This document shows positions 1-5,612 of a stretch of DNA of 7,313 bases, one piece after another. Where the stretch lies: positions 1 through 7,313 of the forward strand of contig CAYQAJ010000256.1 of the NCBI GenBank assembly GCA_964415245.1, written 5' to 3'. Origin of the DNA: CAYQAJ01 sp964415245. GTDB taxonomy: Bacteria; Planctomycetota; Planctomycetia; Pirellulales; Pirellulaceae. The notes under the pieces were generated by a model, which was not told where the DNA came from, did no database searches, and worked only from the letters and a program-made list of their open reading frames with translations. Numbering within the stretch: the stretch's first letter is position 1; the number at the start of each line of letters is the position of its first letter. The position numbers and the translations under genes were made by a program.

Positions 1-222
1 GCCGACTACGTCGATCCGCCCCGCTTCGTGCCCCTGATCGGGCCGGCGCAACTGCACCACGCCCACTACAAGTGCACGATCTACTTCACGGAGGTGACGC
101 GCGTCGGCTGGCCCGTGCCGCACACCCTCACCGACGAAGATTCGCAGGAAGTGATCTACGTCGACCACAACCACTTCCACGTGGTGGGCAATGTCGACTT
201 CGGAGCGGGCACGCAGTACTGA
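1..222 (+). CDS. C-terminal end of His-rich conserved protein (5' partial)
   Basis: The frame is open from the first base and ends at TGA 220-222, so 73 residues of a longer protein are visible and the start lies outside the window. The fragment is rich in histidine and aromatic residues: a LHHAHYKC stretch around residues 18-25 and DHNHFHVVGN around residues 56-65. It has no obvious transmembrane segment. The text resembles the C-terminus of a planctomycete paralogous family of unknown function that I recognise only loosely. The clustered histidines could bind a metal, but that is inference. The gene is followed by a clear intrinsic terminator on the same strand, so it is the last gene of its transcription unit. 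Coding status is well supported by codon usage and the terminator; function is unknown. Confidence 0.75.
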   Translation, partial: ADYVDPPRFVPLIGPAQLHHAHYKCTIYFTEVTRVGWPVPHTLTDEDSQEVIYVDHNHFHVVGNVDFGAGTQY

Positions 223-310
223 CAGTCGGCACGTAGCACACTCCGCGCGAGCGCAACGCGAAAACGTATCGAAACTCCTGCGAGCTCCAACGCCGAAACG
301 ATCTACGCAG

Positions 311-336
311 CCCCGGCCGGCAGGCCGGGGTTTTTT
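311..336 (+). terminator. Rho-independent terminator after the His-rich gene
   Basis: A perfect 8-bp G+C stem (CCCCGGCC at 311-318, GGCCGGGG at 323-330) with a GGCA loop is followed directly by six T (331-336). The T run lies on the plus-strand side only, so it terminates the gene ending at 222. On the minus strand the hairpin would have A residues upstream and no U tract, so it is not a good terminator for the convergent gene ending at 352. Confidence 0.93.
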
Positions 337-351
337 GTTGCGCCGTTGGCG

Positions 352-933
352 CTACTTCTTCGGGCCGACCAGCTCGATGAGATTGCCGTCGGGGTCGCGG
401 ACCACCGTCAGGAACACGCCTTCCGCCAACTCCTTCGGCAGTGGCACGGGCCCCTTGGCTACCGGTTTGACGCCCGCCTTGGTCAGCCGCGCCATCGCCG
501 CAGTGGTGTCGGTGACGTAGATGGTGATGTAGCTGTAGCCGAGCTGCGAGTGAATGAACGAGTTGTCGCTCTTTTTGCTGTCGACTTGCGGAAGCTGCAT
601 GAGCTTAAGCCGCGTTGCCGTTTCCCCGTCACCCAGCACGAACACGCGGATCTTGAGGGGTTGGCTGTCGGTCAGGCCCGCGTCGGCCGCGAAGTCGCCC
701 GCCACCGAGAAGCCATCAATCTCGGTGAAGCCCACCGCTTCGGTATAGAACTTGGCTGACTTCTCCACGTCGGCAACCACCACGCCCAGGTCGATCGTGG
801 TGCGGGCGAACTCGCCTTCGGGCTCGTCCTGCCCGCGGGCCGGAGTTGCCGCGAGTATCGCGCCGAGCATCACAGCGACCGAAAGAGTGAGCGCACTAAT
901 TCCACGAAACGGAGCCAAAAGTCGAAGCGCCAT
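352..933 (-). CDS. Exported VOC (glyoxalase/bleomycin-resistance fold) family protein
   Basis: This 193-residue protein has an N-terminal export signal (residues 1 to about 35: basic MALRLLAPFR, a hydrophobic core, then ATPARG-QD) and one VOC-type domain at about residues 46-192. Domain marks are the opening strand ending in VVVADVEKSAKFYTEAVGF (residues 51-69), the second-module strand YSYITIYVTD (133-142), and the closing DPDGNLIEL (180-188), where E187 is the usual metal-ligand glutamate. The usual first histidine ligand aligns with D48, and the second-module position is aromatic, so metal binding may be altered. I chose the ATG at 931-933 because GAGGAG (941-946) sits 7 nt upstream and the signal peptide begins there. 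A longer frame to 1122 has no such support. Function is probably periplasmic, binding or modifying a small molecule; the substrate is unknown. It is transcribed divergently from the DUF1549 gene. Confidence 0.9.
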   Translation of the reverse strand: MALRLLAPFRGISALTLSVAVMLGAILAATPARGQDEPEGEFARTTIDLGVVVADVEKSAKFYTEAVGFTEIDGFSVAGDFAADAGLTDSQPLKIRVFVLGDGETATRLKLMQLPQVDSKKSDNSFIHSQLGYSYITIYVTDTTAAMARLTKAGVKPVAKGPVPLPKELAEGVFLTVVRDPDGNLIELVGPKK

Positions 934-1006
934 GGTTGTTCTCCTCGGTGGGTGGTTTGCGTGGACGGCGGCGCCGCGCAGGTCGCCGATGTCGGGAATC
1001 GCATGT

Positions 1007-1035
1007 ATGGTAGGTTGGCACGGTCGCGCCTTCAA
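1007..1035 (-). promoter_or_regulatory. Candidate promoter for the VOC gene
   Basis: On the minus strand TTGAAG (1035-1030) and TACCAT (1012-1007) are separated by 17 nt, each matching 4 of 6 sigma70 consensus bases. This would give a leader of roughly 65 nt before the ATG at 933. The matches are weak, so this is a suggestion only. Confidence 0.3.
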
Positions 1036-1134
1036 CGACTGGCGGGCGGCGCCTCGCGGCTTTTTATCGACGGCGAAGCCCTGTGCGGGCCGCTGATCGC
1101 TCGGCAAAACGCTTGAAACCAAGCCGCGTCTCGG

Positions 1135-1161
1135 GTTACGTTAGGGAGTCTCCTATGTAAC
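1135..1161. repeat. Interrupted inverted repeat in the leader of the DUF1549 gene
   Basis: GTTAC (1135-1139) pairs with GTAAC (1157-1161), and inside it AGG (1143-1145) pairs with CCT (1152-1154), leaving a small internal loop and a 6-nt apical loop. It lies just upstream of the GAGGGA Shine-Dalgarno (1172-1177) of the gene starting at 1184. It could be an operator or an RNA stem in the 5' leader. A weak promoter-like pair (TTGAAA 1113-1118, TTACGT 1136-1141, 17-nt spacer) overlaps its left arm. Confidence 0.4.
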
Positions 1162-1183
1162 GAATTCGATTGAGGGACCTGGG

Positions 1184-3589
1184 ATGCAAGTGGGAAAACG
1201 GATCGGCGGTCTACTGGCGTTGGCGGCGTATGCTGCCGTGTTCGCCGTTCGAGTACCCGTCGTCGTTCCGGCAGAGTCGGGCGATGAGACGTCGGATCAA
1301 ACGGCGCTAGGGGCTGACGCCGATACGCTCGCCTCCGCCGCAACGATCGACGCCGCATCCTTCTCCACCGACGATACCCACTGGGCTTACCAGCCGCTCT
1401 CTACGTCGCCGCCGCCTGAGTTCTCCAGCCGCGACTGGGTCAACAATCCCGTCGACGCCTTCATCGCCGCCCGGCTCGAATCCAAGAACCTCGTTCCCAC
1501 GCCTGAGGCCGACAAGCGCACGCTCATTCGCCGCGCGATGATCGACGTGCTCGGCCTGCCGCCGGCGCCCGAGGAGGTGGCCGACTTTCTGGCCGATGAG
1601 CACCCGGACGCCTACGAGCGGATGATCGACCGATTGCTGGCCTCGCCCCATTTCGGCGAGCGTTGGGCCCGACACTGGCTCGACCTCGCGCGATACGCCG
1701 AGAGCGACGGCTACAAGGCCGACGTGCTGCGCGAGGGAGCGTGGCGGTATCGCGATTACGTGATTCGCGCACTCAACTCCGACAAGCCGTACGACCGATT
1801 CATCGCCGAGCAGCTTGACGGCGACGAGCTGTGGCCCGAAGATGCCGACGCCCTGATTGCCACCGGCTTCCTGCGTCACTGGCCCTACGAAGACAACGGC
1901 CGCGACCTCGACCACCAGTGGCAGGCCATTCTGAACGACGTGACCGACGTCACCGCTCAGGTGTTTTTGGGCATGACCATGCGCTGTGCCCGCTGCCACG
2001 ACCACAAGTTCGACGCGATTCTGCAGCGCGACTACTACCGCTTCCAGGCGTTCTTCGCCGCCATGCGGCCGGTGAACGACCTGCCGGTGGGTCCGCCCGA
2101 TGCGCTGGTCGGCCGAAGCGAGCAGCTCGCCCGCTGGGAACAGGCGACCGCCGAGCTGCGCCGCGAGCGCGAGAAGCTCGAAGCTCCCTACATCGTGCAG
2201 ATGCAGAAGTCGATGGGGGGCGTGTTCCCGCCGCACATTCAACAGATGATCGAGATCGCGCCCGACGAGCGAACCCCCTACCAGCGGCAGCTCGTGGTGC
2301 TGGCCGGCGAGATGCTCCGCGTCGACCGCGCGAAGATGTCGGAGGTCATGCCCGAGGAGGTGCGCACCCAGTGGGAAGATCTGAACGCCCGCATCGCCGA
2401 ATTCGATTCGCTCCGTCCCGGCGAGATGCCGACTGCCCGCGGTGTGCGCGACATCGGCCCCGAGGCGGCGCCGGTTTATGTCGGCGGTGAGCCGAAAGGC
2501 GAGTGCGTCGAGCCGGGCTACCCGTCGGTGTTCGACGACGTGCCGGCCGCGATACCGCCGATCCGCGATCACGCGGCGACGACGGGCCGCCGAACGGCGC
2601 TGGCGCGGTGGATCGCCGACGCGCGTAATCCGCTCACGCCGCGCGTCGCCGTGAACCGCGCGTGGCAGCACTTGTTCGGCGCGGGGATCGTAGGCACCTC
2701 GGGCGACTTCGGCGTCATCGGCGACTGGCCCACGCACCCCGAGCTGCTCGATTGGCTGGCCGCCGACTTTGTGCGCAGTGGCTGGAGCACGAAGCACACA
2801 TGCCGGCGGATCCTCAATTCGGCCGCGTACCGGCAACGGTCGCTGTTACCGAACGACGATCCTGCGCTGGCCGCCGACCCGCACAACGAATTGGTGAGCC
2901 GGCACACGGTTCGCCGTCTCGATGCCGAGGTGATGCGCGACGCGATGCTCACCGTGAGCGGCGAGCTGAACGATGCGATGGGAGGCGAGAGCGTGCTCCC
3001 CGTTTTGCCCGAGGGGCTCAGTGGCCGATACGGCTGGAAGCCGACGCCGGGCGAAGCGCAGCAATCGCGGCGATCGATCTACCTGATCGTCAAGCGGAAC
3101 GTGAACCTGCCGCTGCTGTCGGCGTTCGACGTGCCCGACAGCCACGAGGTGTGCCCCCGCCGCGTCGAAACCACGACTCCCACGCAAGCTCTGATCCTCC
3201 TGAACGACGACTGGCCGCTCGAGCGCGCCCGCGCCATGGCCGACCGGGTGCTACGCGCGACGGTTTCGGATGCGAGTAGCACTGGCAACGCGGCGACCGA
3301 AGGCGACGCGGCGACTGACACCGACGCCGATAGTGCGGTCGATTTGCGAGCGCTCGTGGCCCGCGCAACCGATCTCGCCTTCAGTCGCCCCACCGGCGAC
3401 CACGAAATCTCACTGGGCGTCGCCTTTCTGCAAGACCAGGCCCAAGTAATCGCCGACCGCCGCGCCGCCGGCCAACCGATCGCCGATCCCCCCCACATCC
3501 CCACCAGTCTCGACCCCAACCTCGCCGCCGCGTTGGTCGACTACTGCCACGTCCTGCTCAGCGCCAACGAGTTTTTGTACTGCGATTGA
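1184..3589 (+). CDS. Exported DUF1549/DUF1553 (PSCyt2/PSD1) protein
   Basis: This 801-residue protein begins with a signal peptide (about residues 1-30, hydrophobic GGLLALAAYAAVFAV). DUF1549 spans about 88-296, with HFGERWARHWLDLARYAESDG (156-176) and a heme-type motif CARCHDHKFD with C268, C271 and H272. A helical, charged linker of about 310-415 leads to DUF1553, about 467-800, with NRAWQHLFG (491-499), SAAYRQRS (546-553), RRLDAEVMRDA (577-587) and the typical ending LLSANEFLY. The family is abundant in planctomycetes and often sits beside DUF1501 genes. It has been linked by genome context to polysaccharide or sulfated-glycan degradation, but no activity is established that I can name. This copy lacks an N-terminal PSCyt1 cytochrome domain, carries an acidic Ala/Asp/Thr-rich insert at about 698-720, and has no DUF1501 gene next to it. 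Start: GAGGGA (1172-1177) is 6 nt upstream of the ATG. Confidence 0.96.
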   Translation: MQVGKRIGGLLALAAYAAVFAVRVPVVVPAESGDETSDQTALGADADTLASAATIDAASFSTDDTHWAYQPLSTSPPPEFSSRDWVNNPVDAFIAARLESKNLVPTPEADKRTLIRRAMIDVLGLPPAPEEVADFLADEHPDAYERMIDRLLASPHFGERWARHWLDLARYAESDGYKADVLREGAWRYRDYVIRALNSDKPYDRFIAEQLDGDELWPEDADALIATGFLRHWPYEDNGRDLDHQWQAILNDVTDVTAQVFLGMTMRCARCHDHKFDAILQRDYYRFQAFFAAMRPVNDLPVGPPDALVGRSEQLARWEQATAELRREREKLEAPYIVQMQKSMGGVFPPHIQQMIEIAPDERTPYQRQLVVLAGEMLRVDRAKMSEVMPEEVRTQWEDLNARIAEFDSLRPGEMPTARGVRDIGPEAAPVYVGGEPKGECVEPGYPSVFDDVPAAIPPIRDHAATTGRRTALARWIADARNPLTPRVAVNRAWQHLFGAGIVGTSGDFGVIGDWPTHPELLDWLAADFVRSGWSTKHTCRRILNSAAYRQRSLLPNDDPALAADPHNELVSRHTVRRLDAEVMRDAMLTVSGELNDAMGGESVLPVLPEGLSGRYGWKPTPGEAQQSRRSIYLIVKRNVNLPLLSAFDVPDSHEVCPRRVETTTPTQALILLNDDWPLERARAMADRVLRATVSDASSTGNAATEGDAATDTDADSAVDLRALVARATDLAFSRPTGDHEISLGVAFLQDQAQVIADRRAAGQPIADPPHIPTSLDPNLAAALVDYCHVLLSANEFLYCD

Positions 3590-3654
3590 CATTCTCATCG
3601 CAGATACAGCCTCAGATTGGGTACATCCAGGCACGGATTCGTGTTGGTAATGCA

Positions 3655-3682
3655 TTGCACGAAATGCGTTGCCCGCTATAAT
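3655..3682 (+). promoter_or_regulatory. Near-consensus sigma70-type promoter of the mazEF operon
   Basis: TTGCAC (3655-3660) and a perfect TATAAT (3677-3682) are separated by 16 nt. It lies 36 nt upstream of the antitoxin start and is the best promoter in the window. It also excludes the longer antitoxin frame beginning at 3617, because the promoter would then be inside the gene. Confidence 0.85.
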
Positions 3683-3703
3683 ACGTATAGTTACACGTAT
3701 AAC
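3681..3703. promoter_or_regulatory. Tandem operator-like sites over the mazEF promoter
   Basis: Two related sites share the direct repeat ACGTATA (3683-3689 and 3695-3701), 12 bp apart. The first is the perfect 8-bp palindrome ATACGTAT (3681-3688). The second is the 14-bp near-palindrome GTTACACGTATAAC (3690-3703), in which 12 of 14 bases match. They overlap the end of the -10 box and the expected transcription start. This is where a type II antitoxin or toxin-antitoxin complex would bind for autorepression; binding itself is inferred. Confidence 0.65.
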
Positions 3704-3718
3704 CGCGGAGCCGAACCC

Positions 3719-3949
3719 ATGCAAAAGAAGCTCACGATAACCCTCGACGAAAAAGTCTACGCAGGACTGCATACAACGATTGGTCCACGCAAGATCAGCC
3801 GATTCATCGAGTCGCTCGTCCGTCCCTATGTTGTGGGAAAGGACCTCGACGCGGAATACAAACAGATGGCCAAAGACGAAGCCAGCGAAGCCGAGGCGCT
3901 CGAGTGGGCCGAAGCGACTTGTGGAGACGTCGCGGATGAAGCGCGGTGA
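3719..3949 (+). CDS. MazE-like ribbon-helix-helix type antitoxin
   Basis: This 76-residue protein starts with a short strand-like MQKKLTITLDEKVY (1-14), followed by two predicted helices around LHTTIGPRKISRFIESLVRPYV (17-38). That is the pattern of ribbon-helix-helix DNA-binding antitoxins. The acidic C-terminal half (about 41-76, with EASEAEALEWAEA at 54-66) is typical of the flexible region that wraps and neutralises a MazF toxin. I chose the ATG at 3719 because CGGAG (3706-3710) lies 8 nt upstream and the promoter and operator sites lie just before it. The gene overlaps the toxin by 14 nt, so translation is coupled. Expected role: neutralise the downstream MazF and repress its own promoter. 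The family name rests on sequence pattern and pairing. Confidence 0.88.
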   Translation: MQKKLTITLDEKVYAGLHTTIGPRKISRFIESLVRPYVVGKDLDAEYKQMAKDEASEAEALEWAEATCGDVADEAR

Positions 3950-4262
3950 CGTGTTCTGGGTCGATTTCGAGCCGTCCGTCGGTGGTGAAATGCGCAAGCA
4001 GCGGCCGGCGGTCATCGTGAGCAACGATGCGTCCAACAAGCATCTGAACCGAATTCAGGTCGTTCCGCTTACGACCAACATCGATCGCCTGTACTCGAGC
4101 CAGGCGTTCGTGACCGTTCGCGGAAAGAAGCAAAAGGCAATGGCCGATCAATTGACCACGGTCAGCAAGAAGCGCCTGCGAAACTTCGTCGGCCGGCTTT
4201 CAAAGACCGATTTACAAGACGTCGAGCAGGCGATTCGGGTGCAATTGTCCCTTGTCCCGTAA
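3936..4262 (+). CDS. MazF/PemK-family endoribonuclease toxin
   Basis: This 108-residue protein has the full MazF/PemK pattern. KRGDVFWVDFEPSVGGEMRK (2-21) leads to QRPAVIVSND (22-31), which carries the catalytic arginine R23. VVPLTTN (42-48) carries T46 at the position of the catalytic threonine in Bacillus MazF. The C-terminal half (MADQLTTVSKKRLRN, 69-83, then a final helix) is complete. MazF toxins are sequence-specific, ribosome-independent RNases that cut single-stranded RNA; the cleavage site of this one cannot be read from sequence. I chose the ATG at 3936 inside the antitoxin gene: GGAG (3923-3926) is 9 nt upstream and the family's KRGDV start follows at once. Key residues are intact, so the toxin is probably active. 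It shares the operon promoter at 3655. Confidence 0.95.
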   Translation: MKRGDVFWVDFEPSVGGEMRKQRPAVIVSNDASNKHLNRIQVVPLTTNIDRLYSSQAFVTVRGKKQKAMADQLTTVSKKRLRNFVGRLSKTDLQDVEQAIRVQLSLVP

Positions 4263-4291
4263 CGGCTGTCATAGATTGTTGGAAGCAATCG

Positions 4292-4675
4292 ATGGCTCGA
4301 GAGTTGGCGAGAATCAAGAAGTTGTACCGGCGCCTCATCGCGAGCGGCTCCACGCCGTTTCCGTGCAAAGGCGAGCGGCTGGATGTCCCGGAAAGCCACG
4401 GCGTGTACATCATCTACGGACCGCGCAAGGAAGTCTTGCACGTCGGACGCACGGTGCGCGGGAAACGCGGCCTGCGTAAGCGACTCAATGACCACCTCCA
4501 CGGCGCGTCGTCCTTCTCAATTCGGTACCTTTCGGGAAAGGGATCGAGACTTCGAGGCACCCACAGCTTTTCGTTTGTCGAGGTCGACGACGCCAGAACG
4601 CGAGCACTTCTGGAAGCCTTCGCAGTTGGAAGTCTCTGCCCAAAACACCTCGGCCTCGGCCAAAATGCCGCCTAG
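4292..4675 (+). CDS. GIY-YIG-like nuclease-fold protein linked to mazEF
   Basis: This 127-residue protein has a basic N-terminal helix (1-18) and then a GIY-YIG-type domain. GVYIIYG (37-43) stands for the GIY motif, and VLHVGRT (48-54) for YIG, with His replacing the Tyr. GLRKRLNDHL (60-69) supplies the conserved Arg (R64) and a His (H68). E108 in ALLEAFAVG (105-113) fits the metal-binding Glu, and N125 near the end fits the conserved Asn. The gene starts 29 nt after mazF with GGAAG (4281-4285) 6 nt before the ATG, so it is probably the third gene of the operon. The domain is known from homing endonucleases, UvrC and small stand-alone nucleases. A DNA-cutting role here is plausible but inferred, because the second motif is degenerate and the match was made by eye. 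Confidence 0.75.
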   Translation: MARELARIKKLYRRLIASGSTPFPCKGERLDVPESHGVYIIYGPRKEVLHVGRTVRGKRGLRKRLNDHLHGASSFSIRYLSGKGSRLRGTHSFSFVEVDDARTRALLEAFAVGSLCPKHLGLGQNAA

Positions 4676-4703
4676 TCCTTCGCAGTCGTATCACGCGTTG
4701 TGC

Positions 4704-4716
4704 CTTGTGACACAAG
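4704..4716. repeat. 13-bp perfect palindrome CTTGTG-A-CACAAG
   Basis: The arms CTTGTG and CACAAG flank a single A, and an extra direct copy of TTGTG lies at 4698-4702. The one-base loop makes an RNA hairpin unlikely, so it reads better as a possible protein-binding site. It lies between the GIY-YIG-like gene and the coiled-coil gene at 4795. A possible -35 box, TTGACA (4756-4761), is downstream but has no convincing -10. Confidence 0.35.
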
Positions 4717-4883
4717 CGAGGTCCGATGGGTCACCGATCAACCCCGCAGTTCGCATTGACAGTTGATGGCACAGAGCATGATGGAGGTCGCTTTATGACG
4801 TTGCAAAGTCAACGCGAATGGGACGTCACGCGCGAGAAACTGTGGCTGCTGGAGGAGCGATTCGAGGCTCGCAGTCGAGAACA

Positions 4884-4915
4884 GGGCGGCGACGAACACG
4901 CGCGCGAGTTGAATA
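4884..4915 (+). repeat. 32-bp direct repeat, copy 1
   Basis: Begins GGGCGGCGACGAACAC and ends GAGTTGAATA. It matches 4949-4980 at 31 of 32 positions (G at 4900, A at 4965). It lies inside the broken coiled-coil gene, encoding GGDEHARELN. Confidence 0.92.
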
Positions 4916-4948
4916 GGGAGGAGTGCCACGTGCCGGGCCGCGTGCCGG

Positions 4949-4980
4949 GGGCGGCGACGAACACACGCGCGAGTTGAATA
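4949..4980 (+). repeat. 32-bp direct repeat, copy 2
   Basis: Second copy, offset 65 bp from the first, in a different reading frame relative to the start codon. The 33-bp filler between copies (4916-4948) carries CGTGCCGGG-type 9-mers (4929-4937, and 4941-4949 running into the repeat) and a GGAGGAG (4917-4923) that also occurs 66 bp upstream at 4851-4857. The inserted unit may therefore be a degraded tandem duplication rather than foreign DNA. Confidence 0.92.
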
Positions 4981-5080
4981 CGCGGTCGCTCAAGAAGCTG
5001 ATCAATCAATTGAAAGAGGAGATCGCCCGATTCGAGGCCCGCAGCTGCAGGAAGTAAGTCGAGGCACCGACGGCCAACTG

Positions 5081-5215
5081 ATGATCAACAACGGAGTGAC
5101 GCGGGCAGCCCGGATCGCCAGACTGTCGCCCGGGACAACGGTCCGTGTGGAGGTGATCGACGACCTGCCAATTCCCGTTGGCTCGTTTCCGACGATTGGA
5201 GAGTCTATGTCATGA
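5081..5215 (+). CDS. 44-codon ORF translationally coupled to the next gene
   Basis: This short ORF starts at ATG 5081 and ends at TGA 5213-5215, overlapping the ATG of the next gene (5212) by the four bases ATGA. That is a classic arrangement for coupled translation. The 44-residue product has a basic helix-like start (NNGVTRAARIARLSPG, 3-18) and a strand-like segment (TTVRVEVIDDLPIPV, 19-33). No clear Shine-Dalgarno precedes the ATG; a GTG at 5096 is an alternative, also poorly supported. The frame stays open upstream into the broken gene, so the true start is uncertain and translation may depend on ribosomes finishing at 5057, 23 nt before. I do not recognise the family. Confidence 0.5.
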   Translation: MINNGVTRAARIARLSPGTTVRVEVIDDLPIPVGSFPTIGESMS

Positions 5216-5460
5216 AAGTTTCCGTTTCAGAAGAACTGATGGAATCGATTTCCGAATTGCGGGTGCTGTTTCCCGATTGGCGCATGGGTCAGCTTGTAGC
5301 CAACTTGGTCACGGCCGCCGGTGGCGCCGATCCGGGCGCCATCTGGGACATGGAAGACGATAAGCTCCTCGCGGCCGCGCGCCGGTTGATCGAGCGCAAT
5401 CGCGAACGTGGAACGACGGACGACGAATCCGGCGCGGGACGTAGCGGCTCCCTGGAGTAA
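5212..5460 (+). CDS. Conserved small protein of unknown function (82 aa)
   Basis: GGAGAG (5198-5203) lies 8 nt before the ATG at 5212. The protein has a compact ordered part, about residues 1-66, with LMESISELRVLFPDWRMGQLV (9-29), IWDMEDDKLLAAARRLIE (44-61) and a helical basic end. A polar, low-complexity tail (67-82, rich in Gly, Ser, Asp and Glu) follows. The pattern of a hydrophobic helix, F-P-x-W-R-x-G-Q-L-V, then W-D-x-E-D-x-x-L-L resembles a small conserved family seen in planctomycetes and some other bacteria, to which I cannot attach a function. It follows the 44-codon ORF with a 4-nt overlap. The pair is probably cotranscribed; a toxin-antitoxin or regulatory role would be speculation. 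Confidence 0.75.
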   Translation: MKVSVSEELMESISELRVLFPDWRMGQLVANLVTAAGGADPGAIWDMEDDKLLAAARRLIERNRERGTTDDESGAGRSGSLE

Positions 5461-5612
5461 TACACCTTTGCCGCACGAGGTTACTGGCCGAGCGCTCGCG
5501 AACACCCGACGTGATCGCCCCCACGACCTGGCGCAGTGCGCCTCGAAGATGATATTCGTGGAGTACTTGGCGGCGACGCAATCGACGATTGTCGGCAGTT
5601 CAGGATAACGCC

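Larger units (their letters stand above)
4795..5057 (+). pseudogene. Small coiled-coil protein gene disrupted by a 65-bp insertion
   Basis: The N-terminal part starts at ATG 4795 with an excellent GGAGGT (4783-4788) 6 nt upstream. It encodes MTLQSQREWDVTREKLWLLE and continues to ...GGDEHARELN (residue 40, ending at 4914). The frame then runs into about 20 unrelated residues and stops at 4975-4977. In another frame GGDEHTRELN is encoded again (4949-4978 region) and continues TRSLKKLINQLKEEIARFEA to TAA 5055-5057. Removing exactly 65 bp joins both halves into one 65-residue, heptad-like, charged helical protein. The disruption is flanked by a 32-bp direct repeat (31 of 32 identical). The intact form looks like a short conserved planctomycete coiled-coil protein of unknown function. 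The first half could still be made as a peptide of 60 codons. Confidence 0.78.

Noticed and set aside
934..1122. N-terminal extension of the VOC gene
   Set aside because: The extra 63 residues would bury a clear signal peptide and ignore the GAGGAG site before 933.
1831..2490. 219-codon plus-strand frame inside the DUF1549 gene
   Set aside because: Arg/Pro/Ala-rich shadow of the real frame with no ribosome site.
1307..2836. 509-codon open frame on the minus strand
   Set aside because: It lies antisense to the well-supported DUF1549/DUF1553 gene; high G+C keeps the opposite frame open. Its translation has no domain sense.
3617..3718. Longer antitoxin start at 3617
   Set aside because: It would place the TATAAT promoter and the operator repeats inside the coding region; the start at 3719 has its own ribosome site.
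4929..4949. Two CGTGCCGGG copies 12 bp apart as a CRISPR-like or REP array
   Set aside because: Only two short copies are present, with no spacer structure; they are better explained as part of the insertion filler.
5589..5612. TTG start for the HicB-like gene
   Set aside because: The GTG at 5613 fits the family's N-terminus and the nearby AGGA better.
5461..5612. Possible hicA remnant upstream of hicB
   Set aside because: All three plus-strand frames were read; none shows a HicA-like Gly-Ser-His motif or a consistent frame. The short MIFVEYLAATQ frame at 5549-5608 has no support.
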